From positions 62,001 to 126,000 of the forward strand of contig CAVRZO010000002.1 of NCBI GenBank assembly GCA_963725615.1: a stretch of 64,000 nucleotides of DNA, given 5' to 3'. Origin of the DNA: JAIQFF01 sp963725615. GTDB taxonomy: Bacteria > Acidobacteriota > Terriglobia > Terriglobales > Acidobacteriaceae. Positions 44,413 through 52,821 of this stretch are shown here, piece by piece. Each line of letters opens with the position of its first letter. Position 1 is the first letter of the stretch. The notes beneath the pieces were generated by a model that was given only the letters and a program-made list of their open reading frames with translations, did not search any database and had not been told where the DNA came from. Both the position numbers and the translations under genes were made by a program.

Positions 44413-46749
44413 ATGAAAAACAGATTTGCATTCATCATCGGAACATTGGTTTTAGGCGCGAGTGTGATGGCGGGCGCCCAGGTCTCGGAAGATATCCCGG
44501 GTCTGGAGCAGGGACCAGCACAGCCGCAAGCACAGGAGCAGGCTCAAGCCGAGCCTTCGTCCAGTGTGGCCCGCATCAGCTTGACGCACGGGGACGTTTC
44601 CACCCAGCGCGGTGATTCCGGGGATTGGGCGACTGCGGCGCTCAACCAGCCCATGGTCAGCAGCGACAAGATTTCTACCGGCACCAACTCACGCGCTGAA
44701 GTGCAGCTTGACTCCGCCAACATTCTGCGGCTTGGCGACAGCACCCTGGCCAGCATTGCCGGCCTCTCGCGCACTCAGATCCAGGTACAACTCGAGCGCG
44801 GATTAATTGACTACTCGGTTTTCAAGGGTACGGAGGCTCAGGTTGAGATTGACACCGCGAACGCTGCAGTTCGACCGGCACAGAAGGATGGAATCTATCG
44901 GATTGAAATCAATGCGGAAGGGGAGACGCTGATAACCGTCCGCAAGGGTTCGGCTGAAATTGCGACGCCGCAGGGCAGCACCCAGGTAGAGAAGGGCCAA
45001 ATGGCGATCGTCCGCGGTACTGGCGACGACACTCAGTACAAGTTGGCGGAAGCGCCGTCGAACGACAGTTGGGATTCGTGGAATAACGAACGAAACCGAT
45101 TGATCTACGACGCGCAGTCCTGGGGAAAAACCAACCGCTACTACACCGGTTCAGAAGATCTTGATGCTTACGGACGCTGGGTGACGGTGCCGGATTACGG
45201 TCCGGTGTGGACGCCGGTAGTGGGCCCGGGTTGGGCGCCCTATCGCAGCGGACGGTGGGTTTGGGAACCGGGCTGGGGTTGGACGTGGGTTTCGTATGAA
45301 CCCTGGGGTTGGGCTCCCTATCACTACGGGCGCTGGTTCGTTTACAACAGCTCGTGGGTGTGGTGGCCCGGTCCGGCGTACGGATATCCGCGGTATCGCC
45401 CGGTGTGGGCCCCCGCGTATGTGTCCTTCTTTGGATTCGGCCGCGGCGTTGGGGTCAGCGTTGGGTTCGGATTTGGTTCTGTCGGCTGGTTGCCGATTGG
45501 GCCGTGTGACCGGTTCTATCCTTGGTATGGCCGGCACGGCTCGCGCTACAACGTGGTGAACGTCACGAACATCAACATCTATAACGGCCGAGGACGGGGA
45601 TTCGGAGGCATCGCGCCGCTGCGTGCGGGTGGTGCGTATTCCAACTTGCGCCTGGCTACGGTGAATGAGCGAGTGCGAGGCGGCATCTCCACCGTTCCGA
45701 CCGGTCAATTCGGTACGGGACGCTCCACTCCGGTCGGAGTTAACGGCGAAACTTTTCGCGGCGGACATATGATCGCCGGAAATCTCCCTGTGGTCCCGAC
45801 GCGTGCGGCATTGTCGGTGAGCAACCGGCCGGCAGCGGCGTCCACATTGCCGCGTGGAGGCGTGCAACAGCACTTCTTCTCGAAAGCACGGCCGGCAGCC
45901 GCGCCGCAGTCGTTCGACCGGCAGGTCACGCAGATGCGGCAATCGCTGCAGCGCAACGGTGCTGGAGCGGGCCAGTCATTCTCGCGAGGAGACAACCAGA
46001 ACTCCGTTGCCCGGCCCACGCCAGGAGTTCGCACTCCAGCAGGCGTCGGACCCAATGCTTCCGGCGCGCAACTGTCTGACCGAGGCGCCGGCTCTAGGGA
46101 CAACCAGAGTTGGCGGCGATTTGGTTCCGGCAATGCACAAGGCCCGTCGCAAGGCCAAGTTCAAGGTCAGGTTCAAAGCCAGGGCCCAGGGCGCGGGACG
46201 TTGTCCTCGCCGGCCAGCAATGGCGGCGTGGCAAGGCCCGGAAATAACGATTCCTCGGGGTGGCGGCGATTCTCGGACTCGAATTCAGGGCAGATGAATC
46301 GTTCGGCAGGGCCGGCAGCGACGTCCAACAATGTGCCGCGGCCGGGAAATTCGTCCCGTCCAGACGCTTCGACGAACGATAATAGCTGGCGGCACTTCAC
46401 GCCCCAGCCGGGCGGCGGCGCTACTGATCGTGGAACCAACAACGGAGGCGGCATGTATGGCGGGCGCGGTTCCGGGCCGGAGTTCCAACGCAACCAGATG
46501 TCGCGTCCCCAGATGGAACCCGCTGGCGGCGGGCGCAGCATGGTCCAGGACTCGCCGCGCGGATATTCGCGGCCGCCGTTAGAAATGAGGCAGCCGATTG
46601 TGACGCCGCGATCCTCTGAGGTACGGGGAAGCGCGCCAACATCTCGAAGCGGCGGTGGCGGCAGCGGAGGTGGGAACCGGGGCGGCGGCTCGGGCGGTGG
46701 CGGCAGCCACGGTGGCGGAGGTCCGCACGGCGGTTCTGGCCGGCACTAG
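44413..46749 (+). CDS. FecR-domain secreted protein with DUF6600-like aromatic region and Gly-rich tail
   Basis: 778 residues. Signal peptide (FAFIIGTLVLGASVMAGAQV), FecR-like domain about 55-190 (RISLTHGDVSTQRGDSGDWA, LGDSTLASIAGLS, GIYRIEINAEGETLITVRKG), then a strikingly W/Y/P-rich block about 240-340 (WVTVPDYGPVWTPVVGPGWA, WEPWGWAPYHYGRW) of the DUF6600 type, and a long Gly/Ser/Arg/Asn-rich, probably disordered tail. No FecA/FecI partners nearby, so iron signalling is unlikely. Probably an envelope or surface protein; role unknown. The ATG at 44413 has GAGAGGTGGGG upstream. Expected under the sigma-54 promoter. Confidence 0.82.
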   Translation: MKNRFAFIIGTLVLGASVMAGAQVSEDIPGLEQGPAQPQAQEQAQAEPSSSVARISLTHGDVSTQRGDSGDWATAALNQPMVSSDKISTGTNSRAEVQLDSANILRLGDSTLASIAGLSRTQIQVQLERGLIDYSVFKGTEAQVEIDTANAAVRPAQKDGIYRIEINAEGETLITVRKGSAEIATPQGSTQVEKGQMAIVRGTGDDTQYKLAEAPSNDSWDSWNNERNRLIYDAQSWGKTNRYYTGSEDLDAYGRWVTVPDYGPVWTPVVGPGWAPYRSGRWVWEPGWGWTWVSYEPWGWAPYHYGRWFVYNSSWVWWPGPAYGYPRYRPVWAPAYVSFFGFGRGVGVSVGFGFGSVGWLPIGPCDRFYPWYGRHGSRYNVVNVTNINIYNGRGRGFGGIAPLRAGGAYSNLRLATVNERVRGGISTVPTGQFGTGRSTPVGVNGETFRGGHMIAGNLPVVPTRAALSVSNRPAAASTLPRGGVQQHFFSKARPAAAPQSFDRQVTQMRQSLQRNGAGAGQSFSRGDNQNSVARPTPGVRTPAGVGPNASGAQLSDRGAGSRDNQSWRRFGSGNAQGPSQGQVQGQVQSQGPGRGTLSSPASNGGVARPGNNDSSGWRRFSDSNSGQMNRSAGPAATSNNVPRPGNSSRPDASTNDNSWRHFTPQPGGGATDRGTNNGGGMYGGRGSGPEFQRNQMSRPQMEPAGGGRSMVQDSPRGYSRPPLEMRQPIVTPRSSEVRGSAPTSRSGGGGSGGGNRGGGSGGGGSHGGGGPHGGSGRH

Positions 46750-46868
46750 TGCGGATCATTAGCTCGGGTGATGGACAACGGCATCCCGATGGGATGCCGT
46801 TGTTTTGCTTGCCCGAACTGAGCTTGGCCCAGTCTGGAGCAACTGCCACCGAGGTGTACCACAAGAGC

Positions 46869-47060
46869 TGTCATCCTGAGCGCAGTCTTTCGTCCCGCGA
46901 AGCGGGACGAAAGCAAGCGAAGGACCTGTGCATTCCTCGCCAGCTACCATTCGCGTGTACTCGCAAATAGCGCGGGTTCTGTGCGCCATCGGCAGCAATG
47001 CATAGGTCCTTCGTCGGGAGCCCTTCGCGCAGCGAAGGTTTCCGCTTCCTCAGGATGACA
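46869..47060. repeat. Palindromic dispersed repeat element, 192 bp
   Basis: Bounded by TGTCATCCTGAG (46869-46880) and its reverse complement (47049-47060). Inside are a perfect 12-bp hairpin with a GAA loop (46887-46913) and an inner inverted pair AAGGACCTGTGCATT / AATGCATAGGTCCTT with one mismatch. This TGTCATCCTGAG family is common between genes in Acidobacteria and other soil bacteria. It fills most of the gene-free stretch 46750-47085. Another copy is at 60829-60957. Confidence 0.65.
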
Positions 47061-47085
47061 CTCGCCAGGGTTTAGACTGATCTCT

Positions 47086-47568
47086 GTGCCGCCAGACACT
47101 CGCGATCCCGGGCAGAAAGCCAAGAAGAAAGGGAAAACTGGCTTCCTGGCGCACCACTCTCTGAGCCTTGCGTGTGTTGCCGTCCTGATTCTTTGGATCG
47201 TTCTCTACACGGTCTCTGACCCCAAGACCCACTGGGGATCATTTTTCGGAAATGCCATCGCTGACTGGTCGGGCGTGGTGGTCACGGTGCTAGCCACCAA
47301 GTACCTCTATGAACTCGGCTCCGCGGAGAGCCGGAAGCCGCCGCTGAGTCTCCGGGGGCCTTTTTGGGAGACCATCACCGACCACTCCCTGACACTGTTT
47401 CTGCTCGCCACGGGCGCCTGCTGGGTCGTCGTCTACAAGCACGCCGACCCAGACTCGAAGTGGGGGCAAGTGGCCGGAAACATCGTTTCGGAATGGACCC
47501 AGATTCTTGCGCTTGTCATTCTGACCAAGCGCCTGATCGAGACCCACTCCAAAGAGAGCGAGAAATAG
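47086..47568 (+). CDS. Membrane protein with two tandem copies of one module
   Basis: 160 residues, GTG start at 47086. It contains a duplicated unit: LSLACVAVLILWIVLY..DPKTHWGSFFGNAIADW and LTLFLLATGACWVVVY..DPDSKWGQVAGNIVSEW, each one helix, a soluble loop with D-P-x-(T/S)-(H/K)-W-G, then a second helix ending in (K/R). So about four transmembrane helices. Basic N-terminus (QKAKKKGKTG). No family recognised; the loop motif may be functional. Isolated gene. Confidence 0.6.
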   Translation: MPPDTRDPGQKAKKKGKTGFLAHHSLSLACVAVLILWIVLYTVSDPKTHWGSFFGNAIADWSGVVVTVLATKYLYELGSAESRKPPLSLRGPFWETITDHSLTLFLLATGACWVVVYKHADPDSKWGQVAGNIVSEWTQILALVILTKRLIETHSKESEK

Positions 47569-47577
47569 CCTCGCCGG

Positions 47578-47730
47578 TCAGACTCTGCCCGTAAGCGCCA
47601 GGATCACCACGATCAACAGAACGAGTCCCAGGCCGCCACTCGGGTAGTATCCCCAACTGCCGCTGTACGGCCAGGTTGGAAGCGCGCCCAGCAGGAGAAG
47701 CACTAGAACTATGATCAAGATTGTTCCCAT
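47578..47730 (-). CDS. DUF3309 family small membrane protein
   Basis: 50 residues: hydrophobic helix (GTILIIVLVLLLLGALPTW), an aromatic/Gly turn (PYSGSWGYYPSGGLG) and a second helix (LVLLIVVILALTG). This two-helix pattern with PxWPYSxxWGYYPSG is the DUF3309 family, widespread and uncharacterised. AAGGAGG lies six bases before the ATG at 47730, confirming the start inside a longer open frame. Its stop faces the stop of the rightward gene at 47568. Confidence 0.85.
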   Translation of the reverse strand: MGTILIIVLVLLLLGALPTWPYSGSWGYYPSGGLGLVLLIVVILALTGRV

Positions 47731-47896
47731 GGAAGTCCTCCTTGTTTCGAATCGAATGCTGGACAAGGCTACTGGCGAGCCAATTTCCCAACAATCAGGG
47801 CAAGACTGTAGTCGCTGGGGCATCTCCATGTAGGCAGAAGTTTGCGGATTTGGGATGCAGCGGGAATTCGTGGGGGGATAGGGGCTCTTCGACTTC

Positions 47897-47925
47897 GAGG
47901 AGCGCTTCGTTCCGAAGCGTTCCTC
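47897..47925 (-). terminator. Hairpin after the GH97 gene
   Basis: Arms GAGGAGCGCTTCG (47897-47909) and CGAAGCGTTCCTC (47913-47925), one mismatch, 3-base loop. It begins 18 bases past the GH97 stop on the minus strand. Flanking CTTCGAC and CTCAGGGTGACA suggest it belongs to the same dispersed repeat family as 46869-47060. Confidence 0.5.
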
Positions 47926-47942
47926 TCCCCTCAGGGTGACAA

Positions 47943-49904
47943 CTATTGGTGAATTCTTCCTGCCCAACCTCCGCCGGGCGCCAGGGATACCTTCAGCTTT
48001 GTGTCCCGCGTGATTTGAGTCTTAGTCTTCTTGTAGTCGCTCGCCACGCGATCGGCGTTGACTCCGTCCTGATAGGCTTCGAGCCAGAAGGTTCCTGCCG
48101 GGAGAAATGAGAAATCCACCTGCAGGTCGCGTGCGGTCCAGTTGGTCATGGCGCCGACGTACCAGTCTTTGCCGCTTCTTCGAGCGACTAAGGCATACTC
48201 GGCGATGCGAGCGTCGAGCACTCTGGTGTCGTCCCAGACCGAGGGGACGGGCGCGAGGAACTCCATCATCTCCGGCTCGCGCAAATAGTTTGATGGGCTG
48301 TCGGACAACATTTGCAGCGGGCTCTCAAACACCACGTACATTCCCAACTGGTGGCAGCGCGTACCCAGACTCATGGGGCGATCGAAGACGGCAGCGAAAT
48401 CCTTCTTCGTTGCATTCAACATGGCGCCGGGCGTGAAGTCCATCGGCCCCAGAAACATGCGGGTGAAAGGCAAGGTGATGTTGTGCTGCGGCTCGGTCTC
48501 GGCGCTCCACTTGCTCCATTCCAGGCCGCGCACGCCTTCGCCGCTGATCATGTTGGGCCAGGTCCGGGTCATGGTGATCTGGCTCTGTCCGCCATGAAAG
48601 TCGACCAGCATGTGGCGCTTGGCAGCCTCGCGGGACGTCTTGTAATAAAAGTTGATCAGCTTCTGATCATTGCGCTGCATGAAATCGATCTTCAGGCCCT
48701 CGACTCCCCATTTGGTGAACTCATCGAAGGCCGGATCGAACTGGTCGTCCAACGTCTTCCAGACCATCCATAAAATGATGCCGACATTTTTCTGCCTGGC
48801 ATATTCGGTCAGCTCTTCCATGTTGAGTTCCGGGACAACTTCCAGCAGGTTACCCAGTTTGTACCAGCCTTCATCCAGGATGATGTAGGGAATGCCGTAC
48901 CTGGCGGCGAAATCCACGTAGTACTTGTAGGTCGATGTGTTCACTCCGGACTTGAAATTCACGCCATCGATGTTGAGCGCGTTCCACCAATCCCATGCCA
49001 CTTTTCCGGGTTTGATCCAGGAGGTGTCCTCGACCAGCGACGGCTTGGCCAGCAGCCAGACCAGTTGATTGGTGATCAGGTCGCCATCTTTTTCCGCGAT
49101 GCCCAACAGCCGCCAGGGATAGCTGCGGGTTCCGCGAGTTACGGCGATGTAATCGGCGACCTGGGTGACTTTGAAATCGCGGTCTTTTTCCAGCGTTTCT
49201 TTTAGAGGATACGGAGGGAAGGTTGCCGCCAGTCCGTTACCGCTGGTGCCGTGCAGCCAGAGTCCGGGATAGTCTTCGATATCGGCGTCGGCAATCGCCA
49301 CCTTTACGCCGTTCGCGGCCTCGACCACCGCCGGCAGGCTGGCAATGGCGGTGGGAGCGATCGTCTTCAAGTTCACCGGCAGGTAGTGTCGTTCGTTGTG
49401 CGAAAAGAAAGATTCTTCCTGAGGATAGTAAACGCGGTAGTCGTCGGGAAAATTGAAGCTGGATTCCTCGTGGTAGACCTTCACCTCGGTTTGCGGTAGC
49501 GATGTCTCCAGGCGATAAGCCACGCCCTCGTTGTATGCACGGAAGATGACCGCGTAGTTGCCTTCCATGGTCAGGCGCAGTTCGTTGTAGTTCTCGCGAA
49601 CTCTGGCAAATTTCTGCCGGACTGGAGGCTCGAGCGTGCCATCGTAGCTGCGTTCCTTGGTCGCCTTTACCTTGGGTTGCAAACCGAGGGTGTTGTGATC
49701 GATGTCGATGGAGAACGTGGAATTCTGCAGCAGCACTGTCCTTTTGAAGAGAACGTCGTAGCTGAAGCGGTCGCTGGTCCGGATCCTCACCTCGATTCGC
49801 TTGTCGGGAGAGAGCAGGCTATAGCTGGCTTGCGCCAGGGCGATCCCGGCCAGGTTTAGCAGCGGGATCATTATGAAAGCTGCATTCTTCCAGGAAAGTT
49901 TCAT
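47943..49904 (-). CDS. Glycoside hydrolase family 97 enzyme (alpha-glucosidase or alpha-galactosidase)
   Basis: 653 residues, secreted (signal IMIPLLNLAGIALAQA). GH97 layout: N-terminal beta-super-sandwich (LLSPDKRIEVRIRTSDRFSY), catalytic barrel from WDWWNALNIDG, then a C-terminal beta domain. The segment GLKIDFMQRNDQ puts an Asp where retaining GH97 enzymes (such as Bacteroides alpha-galactosidase) have their nucleophile, so I lean to the retaining, alpha-galactosidase-like branch. Calcium-binding Glu residues in GEGVRGLEWSKW are present. No sugar transporter adjacent; the nearest sugar operon is the fucoside cluster. Confidence 0.9.
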   Translation of the reverse strand: MKLSWKNAAFIMIPLLNLAGIALAQASYSLLSPDKRIEVRIRTSDRFSYDVLFKRTVLLQNSTFSIDIDHNTLGLQPKVKATKERSYDGTLEPPVRQKFARVRENYNELRLTMEGNYAVIFRAYNEGVAYRLETSLPQTEVKVYHEESSFNFPDDYRVYYPQEESFFSHNERHYLPVNLKTIAPTAIASLPAVVEAANGVKVAIADADIEDYPGLWLHGTSGNGLAATFPPYPLKETLEKDRDFKVTQVADYIAVTRGTRSYPWRLLGIAEKDGDLITNQLVWLLAKPSLVEDTSWIKPGKVAWDWWNALNIDGVNFKSGVNTSTYKYYVDFAARYGIPYIILDEGWYKLGNLLEVVPELNMEELTEYARQKNVGIILWMVWKTLDDQFDPAFDEFTKWGVEGLKIDFMQRNDQKLINFYYKTSREAAKRHMLVDFHGGQSQITMTRTWPNMISGEGVRGLEWSKWSAETEPQHNITLPFTRMFLGPMDFTPGAMLNATKKDFAAVFDRPMSLGTRCHQLGMYVVFESPLQMLSDSPSNYLREPEMMEFLAPVPSVWDDTRVLDARIAEYALVARRSGKDWYVGAMTNWTARDLQVDFSFLPAGTFWLEAYQDGVNADRVASDYKKTKTQITRDTKLKVSLAPGGGWAGRIHQ

Positions 49905-50171
49905 CGAACATTCTCCTACTGGCAAGAAGACTCAGGCTTGGGGCCCAATACTCCGGATTCACGGGCTTTCACCACCCGCCAGTTTCGCCGACAACAGATG
50001 AAGGGCAAGGAATCTTACCGCAATATTGCATGGTTGTGTTAAGTGCGGTAACTGAGCCCTCTACCCAAATGCGTTCGGCTAAACGAGGGAGTGCGGCTCC
50101 CATCTGGCCACTGCTCCAAATTCCTATGAACGGGGCATAATTGAGAAGACGCGGCCCATGCGTCGTCCGTC

Positions 50172-51536
50172 ATGCGGATGTCTCACACCATTCGCGGGGT
50201 GACTTACACTTTTGCCGGCCTTAAGGAGTTGCTGGCGAAGGCGTCGCCACTGCGATCGGGAGACCAACTGGCTGGCATCAGCGCGGCCACCGCTGAAGAA
50301 CGAGTCGCGGCGCGGTTCGTTCTCGCCGACCTTCCTCTCAGTCACTTTCGAAACGAGCTTGTCATTCCCTATGAATCCGACGAGGTCAGCCGCCTCATCG
50401 TCGACACCCATGATGAGGCCGCCTGTGCGCCCATCGCGTCCTTCACCGTGGGTGAGTTTCGCGACTGGTTGCTGGACGACCAAGCCTCAGGTGATGCGCT
50501 GGCCGCGCTGGCTCCGGGTCTGACTCCGGAAATGGCGGCGGCGGTTTCGAAGCTCATGCAGGCGCAAGACCTGATCGCGGTAGCTCGCAAGATCCGGGTT
50601 GTGACCCGCTTCCGCACCACGGTCGGTCTGAGCGGACGGCTCTCGACTCGCCTCCAACCCAATCATCCGACGGATGATCCGGTTGGGATTGCGGCGTCCA
50701 TTGTGGACGGGCTTTCGCTGGGGTCCGGAGATGCGGTGATTGGCATCAATCCGGCCAGCGACAACGTTGCTTCCGTAAGCACGTTGCTCCGCCTGGTGGA
50801 CTATGCGCGGGAGAAGTTTGCCATTCCCGCGCAGAGTTGCGTGCTGGCGCACGTCACTACGCAGTTGGAGGCCTTGCGACAGGGCGCCCCGGTCGATCTG
50901 GTTTTTCAATCCATTGCCGGAACGGAGGCGGCCAACCAATCGTTCGGAATCAATCTGGCGCTGCTGGATGAAGCGCATCAGGCAGCACGCCAGCTCCGGC
51001 GGGGAACGGTGGGCGACAACATTATGTACTTCGAGACCGGACAGGGCAGCGCGCTGTCGGCGGGAGCGCACCACGGATGCGATCAGCAGACACTGGAAGC
51101 CCGCGCCTATGCGGTGGCCCGTCGCTACCGGCCCATGCTGGTGAATACCGTGGTGGGGTTCATCGGGCCGGAATATCTTTACGACGGCAAACAGATCATC
51201 CGTGCCGGCTTGGAAGATCATTTCTGTGGCAAGTTGCTCGGCCTGCCCATGGGCTGCGACGTTTGCTACACCAACCACGCCGAGGCCGATCAGGATGATA
51301 TGGACACGCTGCTGACCCTGCTGGGCGTGGCGGGAGTGAACTACGTCATGGGAGTGCCTGGGGCCGACGACATCATGCTCAACTACCAGAGCACATCGTT
51401 TCACGACGCGCTCTATCTGCGGTCGGCGCTGGGACTGCGTCCTGCTCCGGAATTCGAGGCCTGGCTTGAACGCGGCGAATTCCGCCGCCTCACGGTAAGC
51501 GAGCTTTTGCCGGCGGGAGTCAATCCAGTGTCCTGA
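50172..51536 (+). CDS. eutB: Ethanolamine ammonia-lyase large subunit
   Basis: 454 residues. With EutC it forms the adenosylcobalamin-dependent enzyme that splits ethanolamine into acetaldehyde and ammonia. Signatures: TYTFAGLKELLAKASPLRSGDQLAG at the N-terminus (shown as the family start pattern), YFETGQGSALSAGAHHGCDQ with active-site Glu/Gln/His region, and CYTNHAEADQDDMDTLLTLL. Length is normal. No eut shell, permease or EutA reactivase genes are nearby. Start could be the ATG at 50172 or two codons on (50178); neither has a good ribosome binding site. Twelve bases separate it from eutC. Confidence 0.95.
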   Translation: MRMSHTIRGVTYTFAGLKELLAKASPLRSGDQLAGISAATAEERVAARFVLADLPLSHFRNELVIPYESDEVSRLIVDTHDEAACAPIASFTVGEFRDWLLDDQASGDALAALAPGLTPEMAAAVSKLMQAQDLIAVARKIRVVTRFRTTVGLSGRLSTRLQPNHPTDDPVGIAASIVDGLSLGSGDAVIGINPASDNVASVSTLLRLVDYAREKFAIPAQSCVLAHVTTQLEALRQGAPVDLVFQSIAGTEAANQSFGINLALLDEAHQAARQLRRGTVGDNIMYFETGQGSALSAGAHHGCDQQTLEARAYAVARRYRPMLVNTVVGFIGPEYLYDGKQIIRAGLEDHFCGKLLGLPMGCDVCYTNHAEADQDDMDTLLTLLGVAGVNYVMGVPGADDIMLNYQSTSFHDALYLRSALGLRPAPEFEAWLERGEFRRLTVSELLPAGVNPVS

Positions 51537-51548
51537 CATGGCGCCCAC

Positions 51549-52328
51549 ATGAATAACCAGGAACTGGCCAGAAGCCTTCGGCAATACACCTCAGCGCGGG
51601 TGGGGCTGAACCGCGCGGGCCGCGGATTAGTGACTCGCGAAGTCCTCGACTTCCAACTGGCCCACGCGCAGGCCCGCGATGCGGTCCACGCAACGCTCGA
51701 TGTGCAGACTCTGCTCGGTGGACTGCGCGAACGCGGGCTGCCCGGGCGTGTCCTCAAAAGTGCCGCCGCGGACCGGTCCTCCTATTTGCGCCAGCCAGAT
51801 ATGGGGCGGACTCTGAGGCCGGATTCCGCAGCCCAGCTTGCTTGCGCTCCTTGTGACCTGGTGTTTGTGATTGCCGACGGCCTTTCCGCTTTGGCGGTGG
51901 CGCGTCATGCGCTGCCGCTACTGGACGCAGTGTTGCCGCTGCTGAATCAGCCGCTGTTAAGTCAGCAATGTTCGGTGGGGCCGGTCTGCATCGTTGAACA
52001 AGGCCGCGTCGCCATCGGCGATGCTATCGGCGGCGCGCTCGAGGCAAAGGTTTCGGTTGTCCTGATCGGCGAGCGCCCCGGCCTGAGTTCTCCGGACAGC
52101 CTGGGCGCATACATCACGTGGGGGCCGCGCCCCGGACGCACCGACGCCGAGCGAAACTGCATTTCGAACATCCGCCCGGAGGGCCTGGAATATGCGGCCG
52201 CGGCCAGAATGCTCGCCTTCTATCTACGCGAAGCTCTGCGCCAGAAATTGACCGGCATCAAGCTCAAGCTGGTGGGAGACTTTCAGACTCGCAACTCGCT
52301 GCGAGATGGCGAAACCTCAACCGATTGA
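51549..52328 (+). CDS. eutC: Ethanolamine ammonia-lyase small subunit
   Basis: 259 residues. EutC signatures: RQYTSARVGLNRAGRGL near the N-terminus, DYxxAHAxAR-like FQLAHAQARDAVHA, RSYLRQPD-like SSYLRQPDMGR, and the cobalamin-face segment YITWGPRPGRTDAERNCISN. Acts with EutB; forms the small subunit of the B12 enzyme. Normal length. Coenzyme B12 must come from elsewhere, as no cob genes are present. Confidence 0.95.
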   Translation: MNNQELARSLRQYTSARVGLNRAGRGLVTREVLDFQLAHAQARDAVHATLDVQTLLGGLRERGLPGRVLKSAAADRSSYLRQPDMGRTLRPDSAAQLACAPCDLVFVIADGLSALAVARHALPLLDAVLPLLNQPLLSQQCSVGPVCIVEQGRVAIGDAIGGALEAKVSVVLIGERPGLSSPDSLGAYITWGPRPGRTDAERNCISNIRPEGLEYAAAARMLAFYLREALRQKLTGIKLKLVGDFQTRNSLRDGETSTD

Positions 52329-52392
52329 GTCTGCGGCATGGATGTCATAATGATTCCTGGAGGGCACGGAACTGAGTCTCGACTACGCCCCC

Positions 52393-52821
52393 ATGCTCGA
52401 CGTTGCACTGGCCGAAGCCCGCAAGGGACTGGCGGAAGGCGGCATTCCCATCGGTGCGGCGATTTTCGACGCGCGCGGCCAGCTGGTTGGCTCCGGTCAC
52501 AATCGCCGGGTACAGCACGGCGATCCCTCGATGCACGGCGAAACCGATGCCTTCCGCAATGCCGGGCGGCAGCGCAGTTATCGCAAGCTCATCATGGTCA
52601 CGACGCTGGCGCCGTGCTGGTATTGCAGCGGACTGGTCCGGCAGTTTGGCTTCGGCACGCTGGTAGTGGGCGAGAGCCGCAACTTTCAGGGTGGAGTGGA
52701 ATGGCTGCGGTCGCTCGGCGTCAAGGTGATCGATCTCGATTCCGAAGAATGCGTTTCTTTGCTGGGCGAGTACATCCGGGCGAATCCCGAAGTGTGGAAT
52801 GAGGACATCGGGGAAGAGTGA
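52393..52821 (+). CDS. Cytosine deaminase-like (fungal Fcy1 type), zinc CDA fold
   Basis: 142 residues. Zinc ligands and catalytic Glu are visible in MHGETDAFRN (His, Glu) and APCWYCSG (two Cys). The overall sequence follows yeast Fcy1: KGLAEGGIPIGAAIF, VGESRNFQGGVEWL, and the ending NPEVWNEDIGE, which parallels the yeast C-terminus. Converts cytosine to uracil plus ammonia; other pyrimidine substrates are possible. The ATG at 52393 is used, but GGAGGG at 52359-52364 sits seven bases before an in-frame CTG at 52372 that would add seven residues (MSLDYAP). Overlaps the next gene by four bases. Confidence 0.85.
   Translation: MLDVALAEARKGLAEGGIPIGAAIFDARGQLVGSGHNRRVQHGDPSMHGETDAFRNAGRQRSYRKLIMVTTLAPCWYCSGLVRQFGFGTLVVGESRNFQGGVEWLRSLGVKVIDLDSEECVSLLGEYIRANPEVWNEDIGEE

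Noticed and set aside
44413..46749. FecR protein as part of an iron-signalling FecI/FecR/FecA system
   Set aside because: No ECF sigma factor or FecA-type receptor is adjacent, and the aromatic DUF6600-like region and Gly-rich tail do not fit the FecR anti-sigma layout.
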